From Actinoplanes palleronii (lineage in GTDB: Bacteria; Actinomycetota; Actinomycetes; Mycobacteriales; Micromonosporaceae): a DNA stretch of 44,257 nucleotides. The DNA is taken from the NCBI RefSeq assembly GCF_016862315.1, contig NZ_BOMS01000071.1, positions 1 through 44,257 of the forward strand. Reading direction: 5' to 3'. The position numbers and the translations under genes are program-made. Positions 1 through 9,879 of the stretch are shown here, one piece after another; position 1 is the first letter of the stretch, and each line of letters opens with the position of its first letter. Below the pieces are notes generated by a model. It was given only the letters and a program-made list of their open reading frames with translations. It was not told where the DNA came from and did not search any database.

Positions 1-84
1 AGGCGCGGCAGGCGCGGCAGGCGCGGCAGGCGCGGCAGGCGCGGCAGGCGCGGCAGGCGCGGCAGGCGCGGCAGGCGCGGCAGG
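1..84. repeat. 9-bp tandem repeat at left edge, inside the kinase tail
   Basis: Nine exact copies of the 9-mer aggcgcggc occupy positions 1-81, and the array probably continues beyond the window. The period is a multiple of three, and the repeat lies in an open minus-strand frame where each unit reads Ala-Ala-Pro, so it can change copy number without breaking the frame. Confidence 0.9.
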
Positions 85-1824
85 AAAGACCACCGCATCA
101 TCCGCGAGATCACCAGTCAGCGGGCCGGGAACAGTCAGGCCTGACGCGGCTGACTCGGCGAACGACGAAACGGACGAAGCCCGGTCTGACGGCGGGCCTT
201 GCGGGTCGGGCGCGGCCGGGAAGAACGCCGCGCCATCGGCGGGGTCATGAGCCTGCGGGCCTGGGCCGGCCGGGACCGGCGCGGCAGGCTCAGCGGGCGG
301 TGGACCCGAGGCTGGGCTCGGCGGCGCAGGTGGGGCTGCGGGGGAAACGGGTGGGACTGACGGGGAAACGGGTGGGGCTGCGGGGGAAGCGGATGGGGCT
401 GCGGGGGAAGCGGATGGGGTGCTGGTGGAAGAGGGAGAGGGTGGGGTGGGGGTGCTGGTGGAAGGGCGGCCGGTGGGGAGGATGACCGTGACCAGGAAGC
501 CGCCGGTTGGGGGGTGGCCGGCCTCCAGGCGGCCGCCCAGGCTCTCGGCTCGGGCGCGCATGCCGGCGATTCCGGTGCCGCGGTCGGCTTCCGGGGTGGG
601 TGGGGGTGGTGCGTCCGTGGCGGTGGGGCCGCCGTTGCGGATCGACAGGTACAGGGCGGCCGGGAGGTAACCGACCGCTACGTCGGCTTCAGGCTGGGGG
701 CCGGCGTGGTGGCGGCGGACGTTGGTCAGGGCTTCCTGGACGATCCGGTACGCCGCGCGGTCGACCTCGGCCGGCAGCTCGCGTGGAGCGCCGGTGATCG
801 TGGTGCGGACCGGGATCCCGGCGGCCGCGGTCAGCTCGCTCAGCAGGTTGATGCCGAGGGCCGGCTGGCGGGGAGCGGCCTCGCCCTGGGTGCGCAGCAC
901 GCCGAGCACCGCGCGCACCTCGCGCAACGCCTCCGCGCTCGCGCTCTTGATCGCGGTCAGCGCCTCCCGGGCCTGTTCCGGGCGCTGGTCCATCAGGTGC
1001 AGCCCGACACCGGCCTGCACGTTGATCAGCGACAGGTGGTGGCCGAGCACGTCGTGCAGCTCCTGGGCGATGCGCAGCCGCTCCTCGGAGGCCTGCCGGC
1101 GCTCCTGCTCGGCACGGGCCCGGGCCTGCTCCGCGCGGGTGCGGGCCTGCTCGGCGTAGTTTTCCGCGCGGATCCGGGCGGCGCCACCGAGCAGGATGAC
1201 CAGGCCCAGCCCGGCCGCGGCGAGGCAGGCCTGCCCGGTTTTCGGGCTCACCCCGCTGTGCAGCCCGAGCGGCCCGGCCAGACCCAGGGTGACCCCGAGC
1301 CAGGCGGCCCAGGCGGCCGCCGCGCCGATCAGCGCGGTGTTGCGGCGACCCTGCCGGGCCAGCGTCCACAGCGCCACCGCCGGTGCCGCGGCATAGACCA
1401 CGTGCGGGGCGGCCTGCGAGGCGAGGGTGATCGCCGCGGCCGAGGCGATCACCAGGACCGGGATCGGCGCCCGCCGGCGCCAGAACAGCGCGATCGGGCC
1501 GATCAGCAGGAGCAGGGTGGTGAGACCGTCCCAGGGCCGGTACAGCGAGCCGTGCTCGGCCAGGTTCGTCGTGCCGGCCATGTGAGCGACGGCGGTGATC
1601 GCCACAGCGCCGGGCGGCCAGCCGTGGTGCGCGTCCCGGATCCGGTGCCGCCAGGGCGCGCCGGGCCGATCCGGGTAACCGCCATCGAACGGCACCTCCG
1701 AGAAAGAGGACGCAGAAAAAGCGGCCGAGGGAGGAGACGAGGCGCGGCCCCTGGGAGGCCAGCAGCCGTCGTCACGGCGGCCACGGCCCGGCCACCGCCG
1801 CTCGTCCCGGCCGCGATCCCTCAT
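1..1824 (-). CDS. NarL-family sensor histidine kinase, 3' end beyond window
   Basis: The minus-strand frame is open from an ATG at 1824 to the edge, at least 608 codons, with no stop seen. About residues 100-215 form several membrane segments (for example TTLLLLIGPIALFW). A Glu/Arg/Ala-rich coiled linker follows (219-249), then a HisKA_3 dimerisation motif ELHDVLGHHL with phospho-acceptor His257, and a HATPase with N-box EALTN (Asn368) and G2 loop GTGIAGMRARAESLGG (416-431). The catalytic domain ends at VILP (about 450). The G1 box is weak: NGGP where DNGxG is usual. About 157 residues of Pro/Ala/Ser-rich, repeat-built tail follow, which is unusual because such kinases normally stop here. The start is uncertain: no clear ribosome-binding site precedes 1824, and an in-frame GTG at 1695 is possible. 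Its response regulator presumably lies to the left. Confidence 0.85.
   Translation of the reverse strand, partial: MRDRGRDERRWPGRGRRDDGCWPPRGRASSPPSAAFSASSFSEVPFDGGYPDRPGAPWRHRIRDAHHGWPPGAVAITAVAHMAGTTNLAEHGSLYRPWDGLTTLLLLIGPIALFWRRRAPIPVLVIASAAAITLASQAAPHVVYAAAPAVALWTLARQGRRNTALIGAAAAWAAWLGVTLGLAGPLGLHSGVSPKTGQACLAAAGLGLVILLGGAARIRAENYAEQARTRAEQARARAEQERRQASEERLRIAQELHDVLGHHLSLINVQAGVGLHLMDQRPEQAREALTAIKSASAEALREVRAVLGVLRTQGEAAPRQPALGINLLSELTAAAGIPVRTTITGAPRELPAEVDRAAYRIVQEALTNVRRHHAGPQPEADVAVGYLPAALYLSIRNGGPTATDAPPPPTPEADRGTGIAGMRARAESLGGRLEAGHPPTGGFLVTVILPTGRPSTSTPTPPSPSSTSTPSASPAAPSASPAAPPVSPSVPPVSPAAPPAPPSPASGPPPAEPAAPVPAGPGPQAHDPADGAAFFPAAPDPQGPPSDRASSVSSFAESAASGLTVPGPLTGDLADDAVVFPAAPAAPAAPAAPAAPAAPAAPAAPAAP
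331..414. repeat. 21-bp tandem repeat, four copies, coding for kinase tail
   Basis: Four consecutive 21-bp units start at 331, 352, 373 and 394. The last two are identical and the first two differ by a few bases. On the minus strand each unit adds a seven-residue Ser/Pro/Ala block (such as SPAAPSA) to the low-complexity tail of the sensor kinase. Confidence 0.85.
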
Positions 1825-2045
1825 GCAGCCGAAACTACGTCACCACACCACCCGACGGCATCGGAGCACGGGCTGAACCGTCACGTACGCCCCCGGTCGT
1901 ACCCAAGGGGGTCTTCTGCTCCCCCGGGCGTACCGGAAGAAGACCGGAAGCGGCGAGAAACACTCCGCCTGAATGCTCCGCCGGGCCGACGCGGCAGCGG
2001 CGCCCGGCGGCGAACCTGGAGAGACGAACCGCCGAGGAGGACATC

Positions 2046-2492
2046 ATGCATCCCGATACCGCCATCCGGTCCGGTCCGGCCACCCGGCTGCGGACCTCCG
2101 ACACCGAGCGCGAAGAGGTCGCCGAGATCCTGCGGGCCGCGATGACCGAGGGCCGCCTCGGTCTCGACGAGGGCGAACAGCGGCTGGCCGGCGCCTACGG
2201 GGCGACCTACCGCGACGAGCTGACGACGCTGACCGTGGATCTGCCGCACGGCGGGCGGCAGGCGCTGTCCCGGATGCCGCACCGGCGCGCCGCGACACGC
2301 CGGTCCCTGCAGCGGCACGCCAGTTTCATCCTGATCGCCGCCGGACTGCTGACCGCGCTGTGGGTCCTCTCCGGAGCGCAGTTCTTCTGGCCGGCGATTC
2401 CACTGTTCTTCCTGGTGATGGGGCTCATCCGGCACGCTCGATGGGGCCGCTACCAGTTCCGCTACAGCCACGAGATGCACGCCCGGCCCTGA
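2046..2492 (+). CDS. DUF1707 domain-containing small membrane protein
   Basis: This 148-residue protein has a DUF1707 (SHOCT-like) N-terminus. The typical pattern is visible at residues 16-65: LRTSDTEREEVAEIL, then EGRLGLDEGEQRLAGAY and ELTTLTVDLP. Two hydrophobic stretches follow (about 96-110 and 113-128, FILIAAGLLTALWV and FFWPAIPLFFLVMGL), a common 2TM arrangement. The ATG at 2046 is preceded by GAGGAGG at about 2034-2040, a strong ribosome-binding site. The gene is divergent from the sensor kinase across about 220 bp that contains an inverted repeat GTACGCCC (1885-1892) / GGGCGTAC (1926-1933). DUF1707 proteins are abundant in actinomycetes and their function is unknown; the domain is often fused to liaF-like or 2TM segments. 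Confidence 0.85.
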   Translation: MHPDTAIRSGPATRLRTSDTEREEVAEILRAAMTEGRLGLDEGEQRLAGAYGATYRDELTTLTVDLPHGGRQALSRMPHRRAATRRSLQRHASFILIAAGLLTALWVLSGAQFFWPAIPLFFLVMGLIRHARWGRYQFRYSHEMHARP

Positions 2493-2557
2493 ACGGCGAG
2501 TGTCGGGTGGCCGACTCCACTCCCTGATGGACGCGACGGTCGTTGATCTTCGTTCGG

Positions 2558-2582
2558 CAAACTGCGACAGTGTCGCAGTTTG
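2558..2582. promoter_or_regulatory. Perfect 12+12 bp palindrome, probable operator
   Basis: CAAACTGCGACA and TGTCGCAGTTTG form perfect 12-bp arms around a single central base, 21-45 bp upstream of the ATG at 2603. A one-base spacer does not suit an RNA terminator but suits a homodimeric repressor site. It is not the actinobacterial LexA box (CGAAC-N4-GTTCG), even though the E. coli relative of the downstream gene (ydjM) is in the SOS regulon. Confidence 0.6.
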
Positions 2583-2602
2583 TTCGGGGAGGGACGACAC
2601 AC

Positions 2603-3427
2603 ATGATGGGTCCGTCGCACGCGCTGTCAGGGGCGGCCGCTTGGCTGGCCGGCAGCTGGGCAGTGAACCAGTTCGCCGGTTATGAGCAGTCTCCGCTGAT
2701 GCTAGCGGTGGGCACCGCGATGTGCGCCGGTGGCGCGCTGCTGCCCGACCTGGATCTTTCCGGGAAGGTGACCACCAACCAGGGTGGTGCCACTGTCGCC
2801 CGCACGTTCGGCGTGGTCTCGCTGTTCGTGTCCGAGGTGGTCGAGAAGATCTCGCTGGGCATCTACACGGCCACCCGGCAGAGCCGGGACCCGAAACGGG
2901 ACCACGGGCACCGCACCTTCACCCACACGCTGCCGTTCGCCGCGCTGATCGGCTGGGGCACCACCGCGCTGGCCGCGCACTACGGCAAGTGGGCGGTGGT
3001 CGGCATCATCTTCTTCATGGCCGGCCTGGCGCTGCGCGGCCTGTTCGACAAGTGGGCGGAGAAGGCCGGCTGGGTGATCGTCACCCTCTGCTCGGCCGGT
3101 GCCGCCTGGTTCACCGCCGCGAACCTGCCCGGCGACCGGGGGTATCCGCTGCTCGGCTTCGCGGTCGGCGCCGGGTGTGTGGTGCACCTGCTCGGCGACA
3201 TGATCACCAAGAACGGCGTACCGATCTTCTGGCCGATCCCGACCGGCCGCGGCCGGATGTGGCGGATGGTCGGGATCCCGAACCAGTTCGCGGTGAAGGT
3301 CGGCGGCAAGACCGAGACGGTCATCCTGACCACCACGTTCACGGTGATCTCGTTCGTCTCCATCCTCGGCCTCTACGCGCCGGTCCTGCTGGAGCGCCTG
3401 AACCTGGACATCTGGGCGTCCAAGTAA
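2603..3427 (+). CDS. DUF457 (YdjM-like) metal-dependent membrane hydrolase
   Basis: The protein has 274 residues and starts MMGPSHALSG, where the N-terminal GPSHALSGAA is typical of the YdjM/DUF457 family. Conserved polar patches suggest a metal site: ALLPDLD (about 48-54), DHGHRTFTHTLPF (about 110-122) and HLLGDMITKNGVPIFWPI (about 197-214). At least five hydrophobic segments lie between them, so it is an integral membrane protein. The start at 2603 is chosen over the longer frame from 2543 because GGGGAGGG lies at 2587-2594 and the palindrome would otherwise lie inside the coding region. A strong bidirectional terminator follows. Substrate is unknown for the family. Confidence 0.85.
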   Translation: MMGPSHALSGAAAWLAGSWAVNQFAGYEQSPLMLAVGTAMCAGGALLPDLDLSGKVTTNQGGATVARTFGVVSLFVSEVVEKISLGIYTATRQSRDPKRDHGHRTFTHTLPFAALIGWGTTALAAHYGKWAVVGIIFFMAGLALRGLFDKWAEKAGWVIVTLCSAGAAWFTAANLPGDRGYPLLGFAVGAGCVVHLLGDMITKNGVPIFWPIPTGRGRMWRMVGIPNQFAVKVGGKTETVILTTTFTVISFVSILGLYAPVLLERLNLDIWASK

Positions 3428-3442
3428 CACCCACGCTGCACG

Positions 3443-3470
3443 AAAAGGCCGCCCCGAGGGGCGGCCTTTT
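3443..3470. terminator. Bidirectional rho-independent terminator
   Basis: Arms AAAAGGCCGCCCC and GGGGCGGCCTTTT (13 bp, tiny loop) carry A and T runs at the two ends, so the hairpin works in both directions. It sits between the convergent DUF457 gene and gntK and should end both transcripts. Confidence 0.92.
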
Positions 3471-3471
3471 C

Positions 3472-3960
3472 TCATGGGAGGCGGCTCAGCACCTTCTCGA
3501 CGATCTGGTCGACCGGGAGTGTGGCGTCGACCGCGACACCGTTCTCATCGGGCTCCAGCGGCTCCAGCGTGGCGAACTGGGACTCGACCAGGGTGCCCGG
3601 CATGAAATGCCCTGAGCGGGCTCTCACCCGGGCCAGCGCCACCTCCGGGGTGAGCACCAGATGGACGAAGAACACGCTCGGGTCGGGACCGCGGAGCACG
3701 TCCCGGTACGCCCGCTTGAGCGCCGAGCAGGAGATCACCAGCCGGCTGTCGGCCGCGGACCCGATCTGCTCGGCGATCAATTCCAGCCACGGCTTGCGGT
3801 CGTCGTCGTTGAGCGGCACCCCGGCGTGCATCTTGGCCACGTTGGCGGCCGGATGGAAGTCGTCCGCCTCTCCGTACGGCACGTCGAGCCGCTCGGCCAG
3901 GGCCTTGCCGACCGTGCTCTTGCCACAGCCGGACACGCCCATCACCACGATCGGAACCAT
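3472..3960 (-). CDS. gntK: Gluconokinase
   Basis: A 162-residue gluconate kinase that phosphorylates D-gluconate to 6-phosphogluconate with ATP, feeding the pentose phosphate pathway. The Walker A motif GVSGCGKST is at residues 8-16. The family signature EADDFHP (about 36-42), PLNDDDRKPWL (about 54-64) and SCSALKRAYRD follow, and the length is normal for GntK. The ATG at 3960 is preceded by GGGGAG at a suitable distance; a longer upstream frame would run into metH. It begins 13 nt after the metH stop, so it is probably co-transcribed with metH, a pairing without obvious metabolic logic. The bidirectional terminator lies immediately downstream. Confidence 0.93.
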   Translation of the reverse strand: MVPIVVMGVSGCGKSTVGKALAERLDVPYGEADDFHPAANVAKMHAGVPLNDDDRKPWLELIAEQIGSAADSRLVISCSALKRAYRDVLRGPDPSVFFVHLVLTPEVALARVRARSGHFMPGTLVESQFATLEPLEPDENGVAVDATLPVDQIVEKVLSRLP

Positions 3961-3973
3961 CCGTGTCTCCCCG

Positions 3974-7591
<3,618 letters not shown>

Positions 7592-7600
7592 GGATACACA

Positions 7601-7690
7601 CCTCCGAGGGAAGTCGGAGGCGCCCTTGTTCGGGAGATGATCACCGGTCGAGCGTGACGGGTGGCCCGCTGCAGCGCCTCTCGGCCGGAC
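7601..7690 (-). promoter_or_regulatory. Probable SAH riboswitch controlling metH translation
   Basis: Read on the minus strand, the leader resembles the SAH (ahcY-type) riboswitch core: CCGAGAGGCGCTGC (7684-7671), a small CCCGTCACGCTCG element, and a closing CAAGGGCGCCTC. P1 is a 7-bp pairing of GAGGCGC (7680-7674) with GCGCCTC (7623-7617). The same 3' strand belongs to a competing hairpin, CCTCCGA (7620-7614) with TCGGAGG (7607-7601), which buries the metH ribosome-binding site. P1 formation would free the site, giving an ON switch when SAH accumulates, as known for this class. A minus-strand -10-like TATCCT at 7701-7696 would place the transcript start close to 7690. The family match is from memory of the consensus; the competing pairings are seen directly. 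Confidence 0.75.
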
Positions 7691-7710
7691 TGCTAAGGAT
7701 ACTCACCTCA

Positions 7711-9408
7711 TCACTTCGCGTCGGCGTACGAACCAACCACTGAGACATCCAGCGGGAACCGCACCTCGGTGGCGCCGAAAAGCATCCGACCGGCCGTGGC
7801 GGCGCACTCCCGGACCGCGTCACACACCTGTTCGGCCTGCCCAGCGGGACAGTGCACCACCACCTCGTCGTGCACGAACAGGACGAGTTCCGCCTTCGTG
7901 CCGGCCAGCGCGGTGCGCAACATGGCGAGCAGGACCAGGGCCCACTCGGCGGCTGTGGCCTGAATGACAAAGTTCCGCGTGAAGCGTCCCCTCGCGCGTC
8001 CGGGTGGTGGCGCCACCTCTTCGGGTGGTTCCCGGCCCGACTCGCGGGCCGCGCCGGCCGGCGGCGGGCAGGTGCGGCCGAGCCAGGAACGGACCAGGCC
8101 ACCCGACTCGCCGGTCCGGGCGGCGCGCTCCACGTAGTCGAAAGCGGTCGGGTAGTGCCGCCGGAGCACGGCCAGCGCCGGGATGGCGTCGCCGCCGGTC
8201 TGCCCGTACATCGCGCCGAGCAGGGCGATCTTGGCTTTGGCCCGGTCGCCGTCGAACGAGTCGGTGGCGAGGGCGGCGTACAGATCGCCCTCCGCGGCGG
8301 CCCGGGCCAGCCGGACGTCACCGGAGACCGCGGCCAGCACCCGGGGCTCGAGCTGGCCGGCGTCGGCCACCACGAACCGCCAGCCCGGGTCGGCGACCAC
8401 CGCGCGGCGGACCACCTTGGGCACCTGCAGGGCGCCGCCGCCGCGGGCGGCCCAGCGGCCGGAGACCACCCCGCCGGGCAGGAACTCCGGGCGGAACCGG
8501 CCGTCGCGCACCCAGGCGTCGAGCCAGGTCCAGCCGTGCGCTGTCCAGATCCGGTAGAGCTCCTTGAACTCCAGCAGCGGTGCGACCGCCGGGTGCTCGA
8601 CCTGGCTCAGCACCCAGCGCCGGGTGTTCGGCACCTGGATGCCGGCCCGGGCGAACGCGCGGACCACCTCAGCCGGCGAGTCGGGGTGCAGGCCACGGAC
8701 CCCGAACGCGTCGTTGATGATCGCGGTCAGCTCGGCGAGACGGCGGGGCGGGCCGACCGGCTGGGGCTGGCCGAGCAGCTCCCGCAGCAGCTCGTCGTGC
8801 AGATCCGCGCGCCAGGGCAGCCCGGCCTGACCCATCTCCACGGCGATCAGCGCACCGGCTGACTCGGCGGCCACCAGCATCCGGAACCGGCCCGGGTGCT
8901 CGGTCGCGGCGAGGCGGCGCTGCTGGTCCGCGTACACCTCGATGGCGGCCTCGACCTCGTCGAACCCGCCGCCGGACGACGACGCCGACGCCTCGAAGAG
9001 GGCCGACTGGGCGAAGCCCGGCGGCTCGGCCTCGCGCCGCAACGGATCGGGTGCGACCGGCAGGCCGTGCACCCGGGCACGGGCCGCAGTCAGCCCGCGC
9101 GGCTCACCCCAGTGACCGGCATGGCCGAGCAGGAGCGCCTCGGTGAGCTCCAGGTCGTGACAGCGAGTGACTCTGACCCCCGAGCGCAACAGCGCCGGGT
9201 AGATGTCGGTGGTGGCCGGCCAGACCCAGCGGGGCTGCTCGGCGGCCTCGAGGCGGGCGACGGCGGCAGCGAGGTCGGCGACGTGCCGCGGCGGCCCGCC
9301 GGCGGACAGGTCCGCGAGCCGGCCACCCCGGCCATCCGGGTCCTGAACTGCCAATGTCAACACCCGGCCATTGTCATACCTGGGTGTGACAATTTTCCGA
9401 ACGTCCAT
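7711..9408 (-). CDS. Family A DNA polymerase-like protein (PolA paralogue with degenerate exonuclease domain)
   Basis: A 565-residue protein of the group annotated in actinobacteria as bifunctional 3'-5' exonuclease/DNA polymerase. Polymerase motif A is VADAGQLEPRVLA, with the catalytic Asp at 349. Motif B reads DRAKAKIALLGAMYG, keeping the Arg, Lys and Tyr of the O helix but with Leu where E. coli Pol I has Phe762. Motif C is HDE (513-515). The N-terminal exonuclease-like part lacks an evident DxE pair, so proofreading is doubtful. It is shorter than PolA and has no 5'-3' exonuclease domain, so it is not the main repair polymerase. The ATG at 9408 has a weak ribosome-binding site; an inverted repeat TGTCAACACCC / GGGTGTGACA (9355-9365 / 9382-9391) overlaps its first codons, so the start could be downstream. 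Confidence 0.8.
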   Translation of the reverse strand: MDVRKIVTPRYDNGRVLTLAVQDPDGRGGRLADLSAGGPPRHVADLAAAVARLEAAEQPRWVWPATTDIYPALLRSGVRVTRCHDLELTEALLLGHAGHWGEPRGLTAARARVHGLPVAPDPLRREAEPPGFAQSALFEASASSSGGGFDEVEAAIEVYADQQRRLAATEHPGRFRMLVAAESAGALIAVEMGQAGLPWRADLHDELLRELLGQPQPVGPPRRLAELTAIINDAFGVRGLHPDSPAEVVRAFARAGIQVPNTRRWVLSQVEHPAVAPLLEFKELYRIWTAHGWTWLDAWVRDGRFRPEFLPGGVVSGRWAARGGGALQVPKVVRRAVVADPGWRFVVADAGQLEPRVLAAVSGDVRLARAAAEGDLYAALATDSFDGDRAKAKIALLGAMYGQTGGDAIPALAVLRRHYPTAFDYVERAARTGESGGLVRSWLGRTCPPPAGAARESGREPPEEVAPPPGRARGRFTRNFVIQATAAEWALVLLAMLRTALAGTKAELVLFVHDEVVVHCPAGQAEQVCDAVRECAATAGRMLFGATEVRFPLDVSVVGSYADAK

Positions 9409-9635
9409 GCGCTAGGCACTTGTCAACAATCGCACCGAATCGGGGTCTAAGTCGTTATTTGTACGGCCGGGATCACGGAATCAGGCCATTCCGCGCTCGG
9501 GTGGTCGCACCATCGTCATGAGGGGTCGCTAGGCTGGCCCCCTCCACGATGAGCAAGGTCACACGAACGCCCCGGTTTCAGCGTGCCAACCGCAACAAAA
9601 CGTCCGCCCCTCAGCCGAGAGTTAAGACTTCATCG

Positions 9636-9821
9636 ATGACCACGCAGCCGCGTGCCACCTTCATCGAGACCGACATGGTCTCGCTGGCTGGTTACAGCCT
9701 CAGTGACCTCCGCGCGGACCAGAGCCGCGAGCTCGCCGACGCGGTGCGATCGGTCTTGAAACAGGTCGAAAGGCCTCGTGCCAATCTCGGCGGCTCGGGC
9801 CCACCCGGACGGGCTGACTGA
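9636..9821 (+). CDS. FxSxx-COOH-like precursor peptide without the FxSxx end
   Basis: A 61-residue peptide. Residues 12-48 (TDMVSLAGYSLSDLR, then RELADAVRSVLKQVERP) match the leader pattern of FxSxx-COOH (FxsA-type) RiPP precursors: an acidic Asp, a short hydrophobic SLxxL patch and an amphipathic helix ending in a basic/Pro segment. The C-terminus reads RANLGGSGPPGRAD, a short Gly/Pro-rich tail, and does not end in FxSxx. The ATG at 9636 is preferred over the frame opening at 9549 because codon bias becomes typical only after it; no strong ribosome-binding site is visible. It ends 58 bp before the HExxH enzyme gene, which is the context expected for a substrate. Precursor status is an inference from the leader resemblance and the neighbour. 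Confidence 0.6.
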   Translation: MTTQPRATFIETDMVSLAGYSLSDLRADQSRELADAVRSVLKQVERPRANLGGSGPPGRAD

Positions 9822-9879
9822 CCGCCCCTCCTGACCACCACATCCGCCAGCCCCGGCATCCGCCGACGAGGAGGAGAAC

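Noticed and set aside
300..485. Plus-strand 61-codon ORF with GKR repeats
   Set aside because: It is the shadow of the 21-bp repeat coding for the kinase tail on the minus strand.
1503..1784. Minus-strand 93-codon ORF with a good GGAGGTG before an internal ATG
   Set aside because: It lies in a different frame from the kinase and its translation has no membrane or domain pattern; the kinase frame explains the region.
7601..7690. Cobalamin riboswitch upstream of metH
   Set aside because: Too short, and no B12-box-like core; the pairing pattern fits an SAH riboswitch instead.
9549..9635. N-terminal 29-codon extension of the precursor peptide
   Set aside because: Codon bias is poor, no ribosome-binding site, and the FxSxx-like leader begins after 9636.
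9636..9821. Calling the peptide a canonical FxSxx-COOH precursor
   Set aside because: The C-terminus ends GRAD, without Phe-x-Ser-x-x, and no radical SAM gene is present in the window.
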